From contig NC_051097.1 in the NCBI RefSeq assembly GCF_901709675.1, positions 6,798,039 to 6,862,038 of the forward strand: a DNA stretch of 64,000 nucleotides. Direction: 5' to 3'. The notes beneath the pieces were generated by a model. That model had not been told where the DNA came from and did not search any database. It saw only the letters and a program-made list of their open reading frames with translations. A program made the translations under genes and the position numbers. Origin of the DNA: Syngnathus acus. Taxonomy: Eukaryota; Chordata; Actinopteri; Syngnathiformes; Syngnathidae. Of this stretch, positions 18,941-31,682 are shown piece by piece. Position 1 is the first letter of the stretch. Each line of letters begins with the position of its first letter.

Positions 18941-19606
18941 AAATGTCCCCCGAGGGTCCATCTGACAAGTTTGGCTTTGCTCCGCACACACAGATGCTTC
19001 CCTGCTGTCTCACGCTGTCGTAGGAATGACATTTTAATTGGATCATAATGTACATGACTTTTTGTAATTATGTCAATCATGTGAACATTCCTTAATTTCT
19101 TATTTATGTTTTTGTTAGAGCAGCTTCATCCATTCAGGGCATGTCGGACCTCGTGACAAGCGGGAAGGAGCCATAAAAGCTCAAGATGGAGCGGGTCCAT
19201 CAAATATATATCAGCCACTCATTAATACATGCATCTTAAATGAAGAAGGAAGGCTTTGAGAGTTGTTCAAAACAACTCACGTTAGCTTGGAGCTGTCTGC
19301 TAAATGTTGCTAAAAGCGAGGCAAGCTTGCTGTAGTATTCCACGTACAGCATAAACATTCATGAAAATACTCACGATGCGCATTTGGATCATTTGGACCA
19401 TCACTTAATTTATTCATTTTTATGAATGGGATGAATTTTTCTGTATGTTCTGAACTCCTATTTCAATGTTGTGCATGTAAAATGGAAACGCAACACTGCC
19501 TTCAGTAGTTCACTCCATTTTGAGTCAATTATGCAAACAATCAAAATTGATTTCTGGTTTATAATGTTCATTATTTGGACACTAGCATTTGTTTTTGGTA
19601 GTTATT

Positions 19607-19612
19607 AATAAA
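19607..19612 (+). terminator. poly(A) signal, SH2D3C (candidate)
   Basis: AATAAA about 0.9 kb after the SH2D3C stop, followed by GGTTGTAAATG. A second AATAAA followed by a GT-rich stretch (gattgcttgtgtc) lies near 20376 and is an alternative. Confidence 0.45.
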
Positions 19613-20095
19613 GGTTGTAAATGAACCTTGTGAAACAAAAAACTACAAATCACAGTAAAGGTAATAGTTTGCTTCTTGGATGCACCCGGTGTGATTGATC
19701 TGTGAAGTTACCTTGTGATGATTTTGTGTTACCTTAATTTTTAAGCAGTATACTCAGGATCTTTTGTTCATAACAATAGTTGCTAGAGGGACTCCTGTTT
19801 CCATTCCAATGTTCTTAGCAGAATAATGACAACAGCCAAAGCCCCATTTCACTTATTCTACTAAATACTTTGCCCTCCCTCCTGTCCCGTTGTTCTCTAC
19901 CTCCAAATCCGATATGAACATTCTTTAACATACTCTGAATGTTCATGTCTGATATCAGTCAATCAATGTGAATTAATTCTCAATCTGATCTTTACATGAG
20001 TGTTATTTTGTAGTGGGAAACGCGTTAGTGGTGGGGTACAAGGTGTACAGGTCATGCAAAAAAAAAAAGAGACAGTGCGTCATAGCCATTATAGC

Positions 20096-20110
20096 CCAGC
20101 AGGGGGCGCC
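20096..20110 (+). promoter_or_regulatory. CTCF-like motif between SH2D3C and URM1
   Basis: CCAGCAGGGGGCGCC is a full match to the CTCF core, in the region between SH2D3C and URM1. Confidence 0.5.
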
Positions 20111-21065
20111 CTTAATTCAAACAAGCTCCAGAATTGTAATGCATCTGTGTTGTGTATTTTCTGAATCCTGATTCCGGTTTGTCACCTGCTCACACTGATG
20201 GTGGAAGAATGATTTTTATGTATTTTTATTAATTCTTGCCTTGGATACTGAAAAGGTGATGCTTTGACGACTGCGTGGAAGAGGGTTAGGGTTAGGGTGA
20301 CAGTCTGATGAATTTTGTTGTGGTTGCTTTTGTTTTTTTTCTACATATTCTACATAGCAATTCACTCTTTTTCAAATAAAATGATTGCTTGTGTCATAGA
20401 CTGCACCTTTGATTTGAAGTCAAACATCAAGTTTCATCCATCTGACACTCTTGCTTCTTTCAAATCTTTGAGCCCCCAAGTCTTAGAATTGCGTCTAATC
20501 TGAGTAACTGATGGCATCTATAATGTAGAACCGATAAAGAAACTACAGAAACAAGCACAATGGGATGAAACTGGGCCTCCGCGCCATCTGCCACAAGAGG
20601 AAAATCATCATTGGCTCTGCTCTTTGTCTCCACCGCCCATACAGTTCCATAGGCGTAACATGTTATGGATGTAATCTCTAAAAAGGATTCTCTCTGCTTG
20701 ATATCTTGGAACGTGTTCATTTCAGCTCTTTATGTTCCTTATTGAAACAGACACAAGATCTCACAGTCCCGCCAGCCAGCCAGCAAACCAGTCGGGACCG
20801 CCAACGGACCAACCGCCATCCCCTAATCTCAACCCCCCTACCCCCGCTATCCCCTTTTATTGCTAATCCATTGTGTTGGTCATTGTCATGTGATCATGTG
20901 TGACCCGAGCAGCCGTGGTAGTGACTTTTGACGTCTGTCTACAGAAGGCGTTGGGAAATTTTTCCTTCTCAGAGGCCATTTCTGCTCTATTAAGTTCTTG
21001 AATAATTTTGGCGAACCAAATTATCAAATGTGTTTGGCATACAATGGATTTTTGGAGCTGCATGT

Positions 21066-21107
21066 CGGGCCGTATATGGCCCACAGGCTCTATGTTGCCC
21101 ACCGCTG
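21066..21107 (-). mobile_element. hAT terminal fragment
   Basis: Read on the minus strand it begins CAGCGGTGGGCAACATAGAG and continues with GCCTGTGGGCCATAT (21074-21088), shared exactly with the fragment at 28559-28573. No partner end was found. Confidence 0.5.
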
Positions 21108-22194
21108 CAGCACAGAATAAAACCAAAAGCTTCTATCTCTCTTTCTCTCTCACCTTTCAAAAACACAAACTTAATCATTTTAAAACATGCTAACAATGAT
21201 AGAACACTAACTAGTATATGACTGTACAGTACTCAATTAAATACGTTTGATTCCCAGTTAACTGAGCAGAGTATCTCATTAGCTAAAAAGAGAAAGTGGA
21301 TCCATATGTTCATGAACCTCATGGCAGTTTAACAAATGTAAGGTGGCACCCATAGCAGTTGTTGAGGGCCTCAGGGGGGTCATCCTTTTCTGGAGAACTC
21401 ACCCCATAACCGTGAAGCTTATATGAATATAAGACATAGCACAGATACTTATCACGTCTTTATTACTAAAACCACCACCGACGTTGTCATCAGGCTCCTC
21501 TCAATTTCCCGCCTGATGCCTCACACGTCCTCCCCCTGGCCCCCCTGGCCCTCGCAAGGCCTCTGGTCGATCTATCTATGTGGCCCTGCACTGACTCCTC
21601 ATTAACACATGAATACAGGGGAGGAAAGAGACTGCGAAGGCTTGGACGCCAACAGAAGGCAGAACGATTTGCAATTCAAACCTCCGACTGACCCTTTAGC
21701 ACAGACACACACACACACACACATATGCATGCACACCCACTTTGTACCCCACTATATCCTCTATACTGGCTCCAGAACTGTCACCAGTATGACTGAGCAT
21801 CTATATAAAGAGGCAGATGTGGATTCACACAGCCATGTCATACTTGACTATTGAAAAAGTTCCACACCAACTAATTTTTGATTATTTTCATAGAATAATT
21901 TATAGAAAACAAAGTACTGTATTGGAAATGTTGTTTTTGCTGACAATAATAGTAGAAGTCTAAATATTAGATTTGTATGACTGTTTAACATTTAAATAAA
22001 TAAGTCAACTATATTTACTTATAAATAATTGACTTATTTTAAAATAATAATGCATTAAACTAAAACTAATTATAGTCGTTCGAAAATAATTTTGTAAATT
22101 TTGTACATATTTATCTTCCCAAATATTTTTAATCATGTTTAATAAAATAAAGATTTTTTTTAAGATAATAAAATCCTAAAACCATTCGTTGTTT

Positions 22195-22303
22195 CGTAAA
22201 ACGGAAATGGACGTCTGTTCATTACGTCACGCCCTACAACGCCTCCCGCCCTCCTGCTCCCTTCCGCGCGCATCACGCGTCACTTCCTGCAAATGCCGAC
22301 AAG
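22195..22303 (+). promoter_or_regulatory. URM1 core promoter
   Basis: The CpG-rich stretch immediately upstream of the URM1 ATG has a CRE-like TTACGTCA at 22222-22229, an ETS-type ACTTCCTG at 22282-22289, and a GGAA motif near 22203. There is no TATA box, a composition typical of a housekeeping promoter. Confidence 0.6.
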
Positions 22304-25300
22304 ATGGCTGCACCCGTAGCTATACATCTGGAGTTTGGGTAGGTCTTTCAAAACCCTTCGCGACTCTTTATTGTGTTTCCAAACGACCCCCAGAATTTTT
22401 TTACTGGGAGGATACGACACCGCGCGATAGTTCCAGTCGTTATTGTTTCATAGTTACTCTTCTGTGTAGTTTAAGAAGACGTAAAGTGGTGGAGAAGCTA
22501 GCTATAAATTAGCTCTGTTTGTAGCCTCGAGCTGTTTCCGTCAACCTGACTCGCTCTGTCAGAAAGATTAGAGCTTCTTCACCGGTTTGAAAGATAAATA
22601 GGTGTGTAAATACGATAATCTTGTGATTTCTAATATACTGACACGGTAATGCCAGATGAACTGCATATTTGTGTGTATTTAGAAGATTAGTTTTCTCAAA
22701 TGCGGAGAAGAATAAAATGATTCTTGCCGTCATAAATAACGTGCTCTTTAAACCTGGATTATTTTTGTATACTTATCACCTTAAATGGTGAGTAAATCTG
22801 TTTGCAATACTTTTTTGTGGACTCTTTGTGGTGAAATAATAAATGTATAATAGAAATACAATTTTTCAGGTGTTTTTTTTTTTAAACTATGGCTTGAATG
22901 TGTATTTCGTCAATCTACCGCATTCATATTTACTTTGAATATGGATAGTTGGTTTTATGACAGAAAAGTCTAATGTTTCTTTATTTTTTTTATTTTCCAG
23001 TGGAGGAGCAGAGCTTCTTTTTGGTGGTGTGAAGGAACATCATGTCACTCTTCCAAGCCATGAAGAACCTTGTGAGTGTCTCTCCACACAACCATTTATT
23101 GTTTGTCTTCATAGACAAGTCAAGATTGTTATTAATAATAATAAATATTATTAATGGGATTTGTCCATGCAAGCACTGGTGGAGGTAGAATTAAAAAATA
23201 TATATTTTACAAACCTAAAAATAATTTCAGAAAACGCTGATAAACATTTATGAAATGGTTCCTATATAGGGAAATTTTGAAAAATATCCCAGAAAAATGA
23301 GATACCCAACCCCCACGTGACGATGCATAGTGGCTAATTGGACTTGCACATGAGATTTACTTGCATATGGCAAGTATGAAGGTGTTAATGGCAATCCCTG
23401 ATTACAAGACTGCATGGAGCCTTTCCCATCTGACTGAGGGCGAGACGCAATGTCAGCCAATCACAGCCGCATTGGGTTAAAAAGGCCAACGTGATGAAGG
23501 TGTAAGCATACTAGGCCTCTACATTTTTATGTCAGTGTTACTCATCTTAAACATACATAAGCTATAAAGCGTCGGGTATATATTTCCCATATCCATCTTG
23601 CCCTTATATGGCTCTCTCTTTCTTCCTCCTATTGTCCCTGACGAGTAGTGCCAGAGTGTGAACGGAGGCAGTAAAAAAGGCAGTAAAGGAGACTCAAAGG
23701 GCTTCTGGGGCTTTACAAGAGTGGAATTAGGGTTCATCCTCCTAGTCCTCTTATTTCATTTTTTTTTTTGTCCATGTTCATTTCTAGAGGAAAACAAAAC
23801 ACAGATAAGAAAATCCACAGAAGGGAATTCCCTAAGACTAAAGTCAGGACCTTGCTCATTAGCTGCAGGGTTAAATGTTAGTTTCCACGCAGGTTGGAAT
23901 GAACGCGGGAGAAATAAGTGTCATATTGGTTTTGGACCAAACAAAGGACGAGCGGCCGTGACGCTAGAGTTACCAGGGTGACGACGACACAAAAGTTGAC
24001 CAGAGAAGGGAATGTTTAAGACGATATAACCTTAGTGCACCACGCCACACCACCCGTGTGCGTTTATACGTGTGTGTAATATATGACCCAGATATAGGAT
24101 GTTGCATGTCAATAACTGGTTCAATTCAAAAACACATTGAGTAAAATATTGTCACGATTACATGATTTTTAGTGTCATTTCAATTTTTATACTAAAGCCC
24201 ACAAATCACCTAATTATTATTATTTTTATTGATTTACAGAAATAAACTTTTCACTCAAATGCTCATTTTAACATCCAGTTTCTTCCATATGATTTTAATT
24301 ATTGTAGTGTGTGTGTGTGTGTGTGTGTTGGCGGAGTGGGGTTTGAAGGGGCGGGGTGGGTTAGGGCAAATATAATTGCTTCTGAATCCTTCTTATTTCT
24401 CTGTGACCCCAGCCGATGATTGATGACCCTCAACTGAAAGACCCCGCCCCCACTCTCCTCTCTCCTACGCACGCACACAAGCGAAAACCCCCAATGGTCT
24501 GGGGGTCTCGTCGTTTTTACATCAGTGGAAAGATGGATCACTCGTACCCCCCCCTCGTAGTCACACGACTGTCATAATCGGTCAAAGAAAGGCCCCCCCC
24601 CCTAAAAAAAAAATAGACAGCACTGGCAGTGATTGGCCGGTCATATGAAAAGAAGAAAAACCCCCAGCATTGGCGGTTTTGAATCTCCATCAAAATGGCG
24701 CCTTTTCCCTCCCCTCGCTTCTCCTTCCCGGTACCCACGCGGCGGCGAACTCCCATGATGCACGGCAAGGACGTGACGCACTTTCTCCCCTTTACTCGTT
24801 CGCTCATGTCCATTTTGTTTTATCAGCGCTCATTCCCGGCGACGATGGCGACGTCCGTGTTCTCCCCCTCTGTACTCACCTTTCGTCAGAATGACACCAC
24901 ATATATTTACTCTACATTAGGCTGCCTTTTCGGGTTTAATCTGAACTAGCAGCCATTAACGGCAACGCCATTAAAAACACCCCCCCGCGCCCCCTCGCCA
25001 TGGCTTGTTTCTATTTTAGGGCACAGTTTGAATGATGGCCGTGTCTTCCTGGAGGAGGAGAGCAGGTTTTATTGGGAGGAAGGTGGGGGGGGGGGGTAGA
25101 TGAAAAGCAAAATGGGGGCCGAGAGGTAATGATGGAGAAAAGCACAAACAGTCGATAGCGGAGAAAGTGAAGAAAAAGGAGAAGGGGTCGGACTGCAAAG
25201 GAGTTATGACTTTTCTGCTGATTACTTCTGTTTTTAGCCCTGCAGGTGTGTGCGTGTATGTGTGTGTGCGTGCGTGTGTGTAGCTTTAGGTACACTTGCA

Positions 25301-25453
25301 CAATCTAGTGAGCGCTACCAAAATTTCACCTTAAAATAAGAGAAAGGTGTTCATTTTTTTCCCCAAGACTGTTTAATTGAACAATATGTTTCATAGAAGG
25401 GGAACGCATCATATTGTACTGAGATGTCTCTAATATTTTGTTTACTGCGTATA

Positions 25454-25484
<31 letters not shown>

Positions 25485-27319
25485 TTGGGCCCCAAAACAC
25501 ACGCATTGTTATACGTCTGCCTTATAGCACTGCAGTGAAAATGAACATTACTCGCGTAGGTACATTCGCGAACACACACACTCGCACTGACACTCTCGCA
25601 CACGCACGCACACACGTGACACTTGACAGGTAGCGCTGCAAATCATATTTGCACCATTTTTGATTCACTGTTCTCTACATTTTATTTTTGTTAATACTGT
25701 TTTTATTTACACTGATGCAAGCTTTAATTGTGTTGATTTTCTTTTCTGAAGAGGAACATTTAATCTATATGAACAGATAGTTGCCATAAAAAAGGCAGAA
25801 ATAAATTGCATTTTTTTATGATATTTCAAAGATTGCTTTTGTTCTTGTTAATGATTTTAAACCAATTTATTTCCGTATTGTGTTGCCTTCCATTGCTGCT
25901 GCGTCGCAGCGTGAATCGACTGATACCTTCACCCTATCTCGCTTTACCTCGTCATACCTTCGCGCCACCTCTTCTCTTTTCCTCTCTCTTCTTTTTTTAT
26001 CCTCTCTTGCCATCATTTGGATGAGCTTGTGACAAGGGCCACATTTAGTTCCCGAATGCATTCGATCTAGCCCATCATGCATGATAAACATGTTTTTTTT
26101 TTCCAATCATATTTTTTCCTAATATTAGTTTTCGTCGATCGACAGAAAGAAATCCTCGCATAGGAATTGTGTGGTGTGACTTTTACACAGATCTTGCACT
26201 CGTACACGAGTGTAATCATTTTGTCTAAGAAAACACACACATTTAACATAAAGCTAATATATTCATTGGGCGATGGCGTTTAGCAAGGTGGGGGTGGGGG
26301 GTTGCTTGCATTTATCCTAAAAGTGCTCATTGTCGCCCGGTCTGAGCGCGGCTTATCCCTTTGTCGACGGGGTCAGCGTCGCCGCAGATGAGGTCGTGCT
26401 CATTCAATGCCAGCCACGATGGCGTTCAATCCCGGACGCCTTTGACTCTAACGAAGAAAACAATCAAGCTTGCGTAAACATCTGTACACTGGTATGATGT
26501 GTGCTTGCTTTCAAATGTTGTCCTTGCTTCTTCATCAAGTGCAGTTGCCACACAAACAGCTGCTCTTATTCTACTCAGTCTCCCTGATGTTGTAAATACG
26601 TACGTTGATATTATCAGCTGTGTAATTCTTGATTATTCTTATGTGCTGCCGCTGTCCACTTAGCTGCTGTAAAACCAAAATCTCCCCACTGCGGGACTAC
26701 TAAAGCCTCATCTATTCTAGTCTGAGCAAGGTGATCAATGTCACCCTTGGCCATTGACATTAGCCTTCCCCTTCCCCCCCCTCAACGCCAACACATGAAC
26801 TCATACATATACATGCGGCCACGTCCCGCCTGGTGCCTCCGTCCCGTCGCGTCACATCGACCAGGGGGCTGGAAAGCACGCACCTTGACCTCTCACCCCT
26901 GACCTCTGTTGTCTGCCTTTTCTTTTTTCCAGGGGATATGAAGCAGCTGCTGGTGTGGATCCGACTCAACCTGCTCAAGGAGCGGCCTGAGCTCTTTGTC
27001 CAGGGCGACTCTGTGTGAGTTGTGTTGTCATTGTACTGTTTCTCAAAAGCCGGTAAGGATACGTAGCGTCATTAGAGATCGCTGGCTGCAGAACCGTCTG
27101 AGTTTTACGGCGTTCCTTTGCGGACCACTATTTATAGCATCACCTGACCACGGAACAGAGCGAGCACACCTATAAACCTGCTCCGTTAGTCGTAAGCGTG
27201 TGTATTGTCTCCTTTCATCAAGGCGTTTTTATGACCTCTATCGTTTTGTGATCATTTTACAGTCGTTGTTGTTCTTCTGTACTTTAATGTCATATCGACA
27301 CATATGACGCACACAGATG

Positions 27320-27354
<35 letters not shown>

Positions 27355-27746
27355 ATGTGTCCATCATTACCGTTAACCTTGCCCCTCCCATCCTCTCCCT
27401 CCCACACTTGTTTAAAAGCCTCATCAGGATGTATGTGATGCTTCTGGCTCTCCATTAATTTCAACTGACATTTTGATTCCCTTCATAATCTCTAGGTTTA
27501 CTCTCTTCCATTAAATTTCATTTAAGAAATAGAATGGGGAAACTGAGACTGACATGGAACTCACTACCATAATGTTGCAATAGAAATATAAAGATAAATA
27601 TTATGAATATAAACATATCAATTATATATATGTATGCATATATAAAAATGTGCATATATATATAATATAATAATATAATATATATAATAATAATATATAA
27701 TATATATTTTATATATACTAATAATAATATATAATACAAATGATGG

Positions 27747-27818
<72 letters not shown>

Positions 27819-29046
27819 TAACAGTACCACTGTGCTCATTTGTGTTTCCTGCTTCTGCTGTATATCCCGTGTTGTTTGCATTACACCCCACAAAAAAAAA
27901 AAAGACCACACACATGCAATGCAAGGGGCTCCTGAGGTGCCCCTGAGTGGTGGGATGAAGGGTGTTGTCTTTGTCTTGCATTTCTCTAATATTGTCATAG
28001 TTCCAGGGTTTTTTTTTATTCACCAGCTTAAAAACAAAAAGTATATTTTTAATTGGGTTTTTGTCCACACATATTCTTCATTATTCTCAATGTGGAAAAT
28101 TGGTTACATCTTTACATGCTTATAATAAAAAATCACATTATTAAGTATTTAAGATATTTACGCTATAAAAATAATTTTAAAAATCTCCAATAGCTTTCGA
28201 AGAAAAGAAGTATTAAATATTTGTAAAATAATGTGAGAAAATTTTGTTTTTTGGTTTTTACATCTATGCAAAATTGAAAAAATGCTCCCATCCATCTTGT
28301 GTTCAAATAGCTAGTTTACATTCTTTATAGTTTAGCTTTTGCACATATTGAAGTATATTATGATCCCCCACTTTACCTGTGTGATTCATTACCCCTTCCC
28401 TGCCCCCCTCCTTCCTCCACCACCACGGCCATGATAGGAGACCTGGGATCTTGGTGCTGATCAACGATGCAGACTGGGAGCTAATGGTGAGCACTGCCAA
28501 ATTTGGAGCCTTCCTTCACATCTGGTTGTTCTACAGAGCAAAGGGGGGCAAAGCTACGGCCTGTGGGCCATATGTGGCTCTACCAAAGCATTTGTTGTGA
28601 TACAAAAAAACAACTACAACTTTAGAGGAACTTTTATTTAGAAAAAATCTCAAAACATTAAAGCAACAAATACATCATACATTTTTTACATGTTTGTTGT
28701 CGAGTATCGCGAGCACCCGGCCTCCATTTTGTGCCATGCGTGGTGCCTCACAGTATGCTTGCGTGTCACAATTAGAAGATGAGCACAAAGGCTAATCTGT
28801 ACACCGGCGGAAGGCTTTCATTGTGATCCCTTTAGGTCAACCGCATTTGATGCCTGACCTTGTAGACACACACACACACACTCCTCTTAGAGGATTCTGT
28901 ATGCACAATGGGACATTCATGGGCAATATGTTTGTATTGACACAAGGATATTTACTGTTATGTTGTGGGGCCTCCAGGGCGAGTTGGACTACCGCCTGCA
29001 AGAGCGAGACAACGTCGTGTTTATTTCCACTTTGCATGGAGGATAG
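22304..29046 (+). CDS. URM1: URM1, ubiquitin-related modifier 1 (complete)
   Basis: Five coding exons: 22304-22338, 23001-23071, 26933-27014, 28438-28486, 28978-29046 (stop TAG). They splice in frame to 101 residues, the usual vertebrate length. The protein starts [19 protein letters not shown], contains [20 protein letters not shown], and ends STLHGG. The terminal di-glycine is the residue pair that the E1-like MOCS3 adenylates and converts to a thiocarboxylate. Known role: cytosolic sulfur carrier for 2-thiolation of wobble uridine in tRNA-Lys/Glu/Gln with CTU1/CTU2, and a protein modifier (urmylation). The start ATG follows a CpG-rich promoter with ETS- and CRE-like sites. Intron 2 (3.9 kb) is the longest. 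The splice junctions GG|T, T|GG and GT|G all restore conserved residues (Gly, Trp, Val). Confidence 0.98.
24307..24329 (+). repeat. (GT)n microsatellite
   Basis: Uninterrupted GT tract in URM1 intron 2. Confidence 0.9.
24670..24900 (+). promoter_or_regulatory. CpG-rich island with YY1-like sites inside URM1 intron 2
   Basis: A compact CpG-rich segment carries AAAATGGCGCC at 24692-24702 and a second ATGGCGAC at 24845-24852. YY1 motifs of this kind usually sit at promoters, just downstream of start sites. No open reading frame of convincing length follows. Confidence 0.35.
25457..25485 (+). repeat. (TG)n microsatellite
   Basis: Uninterrupted TG tract in URM1 intron 2. Confidence 0.95.
27323..27353 (+). 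repeat. (TG)n microsatellite
   Basis: Uninterrupted TG tract in URM1 intron 3. Confidence 0.95.
27590..27822 (+). repeat. AT-rich low-complexity block with perfect (TA)31.5
   Basis: About 160 bp of almost pure A/T precedes a 63-bp perfect TA tract at 27751-27813. The tract is bracketed by the 10-bp direct repeat TGATGGTAAC (27741-27750 and 27813-27822). Confidence 0.95.
28539..28585 (+). mobile_element. hAT terminal fragment in URM1 intron 4
   Basis: Begins CAAAGGGGGGCAAAGCTACG and continues GCCTGTGGGCCATAT (28559-28573), the same family as the fragment at 21066-21107. The other end is not recognisable. Confidence 0.5.
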
Positions 29047-29409
29047 AATACACACAGACGCATTCATGGACACATTATATCCTGCTTTCCTCATTCACAT
29101 CCCAACAAAGCTGAATCCCATTGGACGTTGCATCAGACCGCCGAGGTGATGGATGGTCCTTAGGAGCCTGAGGGGATCTCAGAAATGGCTACCAAGCTTT
29201 CTGATAGGAATCTTGGAGGACTGTTTCTTCTTTTTTTGTCTGGCAGAAGGTTCTCCCAGGTGGACACTGTGCCATACAAAATTATTCTCACATCACCATT
29301 GGGTGCTTTATTTCTACGCATTATTCATATTTTCCCTCCGTTTTAATATAAACATGATAATATTTTTAAAACTGCACAAATTAAATGAAATTGTTTTAGA
29401 ATGAATTAA

Positions 29410-29550
29410 TAGCAGGAGAAATGCTATTTTTGTTGTTAGTTTGCCATTTACCAATTAAATTAAATCATCATGAAATAACATTTATTGACTAGCAGGAGAA
29501 ATGTTACTGATATTACAAGGGTGCCATTTACCAATTGAATTATGCCCCCC
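29410..29550 (+). repeat. 80-bp degenerate tandem repeat
   Basis: TAGCAGGAGAAATG recurs at 29410 and 29490, and each is followed by GCCATTTACCAATTRAATTA. The 80-bp period suggests a diverged duplication downstream of URM1. A further weak echo (GTGGCATTTATCAATA) occurs near 29655. Confidence 0.6.
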
Positions 29551-30131
29551 ATTGTCGGTTATTTTCCCCTACTTTTGTCCATTGTAGTTTTTTTTTTTTT
29601 TTTTTTAATTCTGGTAAATGTAAACAGGAATGCAGTTTTTGCCATAATGACAAGGTGGCATTTATCAATAAATAAACACAAACATTATTTGAGTCCCCAA
29701 TGTAGTTTCAAATCGTGTCAAATGTATTGTTCTTTTTGTACTAGAATAAAATTTTACAAATTACAAACCCATCGTCATCTAAACATCATTTTGTGGTTCC
29801 CAGAAAGTGAAAACTCTTTATCATGTTGGCTTTATTTCAATTTTGGTTTTAATTCAGGCCATAACATTCTCATAACATAATTGAGTCTCCCTCATAGTTT
29901 TTCCACCAGTGTATAATTCCAGTTGTCATTTTACCTCAGTAAAACCAGCTTAAACACAATATTTATATCCACTTTTTCCATCCTAATTTTTCAAATGTAA
30001 GACTTCTTTAGTTACCAAATTAAAAACTTTAATTTTCGTTGTTATTTACAGTCCCCTTTAGGAACAAAACAGCACCACAATAGTGCGCAGTGTGTTTACT
30101 TGTAAGGCCTTGTCAAATGCTTTATTTTCTA

Positions 30132-30137
30132 AATAAA
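30132..30137 (+). terminator. poly(A) signal, URM1 (candidate)
   Basis: AATAAA with a GT-rich element (gtttttgtgtttt) about 20 nt downstream, 1.1 kb after the URM1 stop. Earlier AATAAA hexamers at 29667-29676 and 29745-29750 lack such a downstream element. Confidence 0.4.
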
Positions 30138-31294
30138 TTAATTTCTCTGAAAACTGTTTTTGTGTTTTATTTCACACCGTTTTTTCCCTGTTATAATTGT
30201 ACATGCTGTTATTTTATGGTCACTTTAGGGACATTTTTTGCCTGCTCAAGGCCTGTTGCGGAACCATCCAAGACACGTGTGTTTGTGTGAGTGTGTGTCC
30301 GCGCGTGCGCGCTCGTGTGTGTGTGTGTGTGTGTTCCAGGATGACTGCGGGAGGTCGAGGTGTCGCCTCGGGCTGCCCTCTTCTACGAACGCTCCTACCC
30401 CCCCCCCCCCTCTTTTTTGCAGAAAAAAAAATTGCCTGTAAGTTCCTATTTTGCAACGAGTTAGCGTCTGAGAATAAGCTGAAAAGGAAATGCAAATGAG
30501 TGCGCGAGGGCCTCAGTGGAAACTAAAGAGATCGTTTCAAAGATGGGTTTTTTCCCAAAGGGGGCAGTCATTTTCCGTTTTGCTGTACTTAATTCCTTTA
30601 AGAGTGAAGCATTGTTAAAATTATGATTTGTTAATTTGCTAGCATGCATTTGGAGTGCAGCATGCATGCACACTCAACGTGGATGATTGGCATGCATTAA
30701 GTTTCTTCTGTCAATCTATCAGGAAATATATATAAAGCACATGCCAGGCATAGATTAATACAGTTTAAATATTTTTTTTTTACCTCCAGTGTTAAATAAG
30801 GTAAAACAAATCAATGTAGTTTAAAACCTGATTGTTTTTTTTTGTGTGCATAAAGCAACATTTTCCATAAGCAAGACACACAAAACAAAACACATTTTTA
30901 CTCACATGCAAAGGTTTCTGTGAATCGTTTTTGCACATACGCGGTGATTGTGATTCACGTTTGAATTAAATCCTAAAATAATTTAGTGTGTGTGTGCGTG
31001 TGTGCTCCAGATCAACAAAATTGTAAATATATTATAGAAGAAATTATTTCCCAGGTTTATAGCATTTTATTTTTTCCCAGTTGTCATTATTTGGAGTGAC
31101 AATAATGCATTCAAATAAATACAAATATAGCCTATTGCTAAATCACGTTTCGTCAGGCCTACGCTGTTTAAGACATTTACACATCTCAGTGTAACGAATT
31201 ACATCCATTGCATGACCTATGGTCAATATGTTTTATAAACATGTAAGCTTTTTTCTTCTTCTAATTTTGCAGGACGGTGCATGGTGAGATTAGT

Positions 31295-31315
31295 GGGGGG
31301 GGGGGGGGGGGGGGG
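31295..31315 (+). repeat. poly(G)21 tract
   Basis: Twenty-one consecutive Gs about 370 bp from the mir-219 hairpin. Confidence 0.95.
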
Positions 31316-31682
31316 TTATTTGGTGCTGAATGTGCGTCACTGTTGCTCGCAGGGCGGCCTGTCAGCACTCAACTTACTGCTTTTCTACTATTTGCCAAAC
31401 CAAAGTCGATACATCGACGCCCCCCCGCTCAATATTTGCCATTTAAAGCAAACAGCCTTGATTAGATGTTCGACAAAGTGTAAATACCAATCGGGGGGCG
31501 GCCCAAGACGTCCCCCCCTCCCTGAACGCGTCACGAGACCTGTGCCCGTTCGTTAAATTGTCAGCCCTTGTCCAAACCAACAAAATAACACATTTCCAAC
31601 CTTTTTTTTCCCCCTCCTCCTTTTTCTTACCTGCAGTGACACTAAAGGAAAGGCCTCGACGTGACGTGATGAATGCGAGTCT

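Larger units (their letters stand above)
18716..22194. other. SH2D3C 3' UTR and SH2D3C-URM1 intergenic DNA
   Basis: Non-coding. Includes two CTCF-like motifs, poly(A) signals, a three-unit TTAGGG-type string at 20283-20298, a hAT fragment at 21 kb and an AT-rich stretch at 21.85-22.17 kb. Confidence 0.6.
29047..31682. other. URM1 3' UTR and DNA downstream to mir-219
   Basis: AT-rich, with an 80-bp degenerate duplication, a poly(T) run near 29588, GT-rich and poly(C) runs near 30.3-30.4 kb, and the poly(G) tract. On the minus strand this is sequence downstream of mir-219, so it may lie in a primary transcript. Confidence 0.5.
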
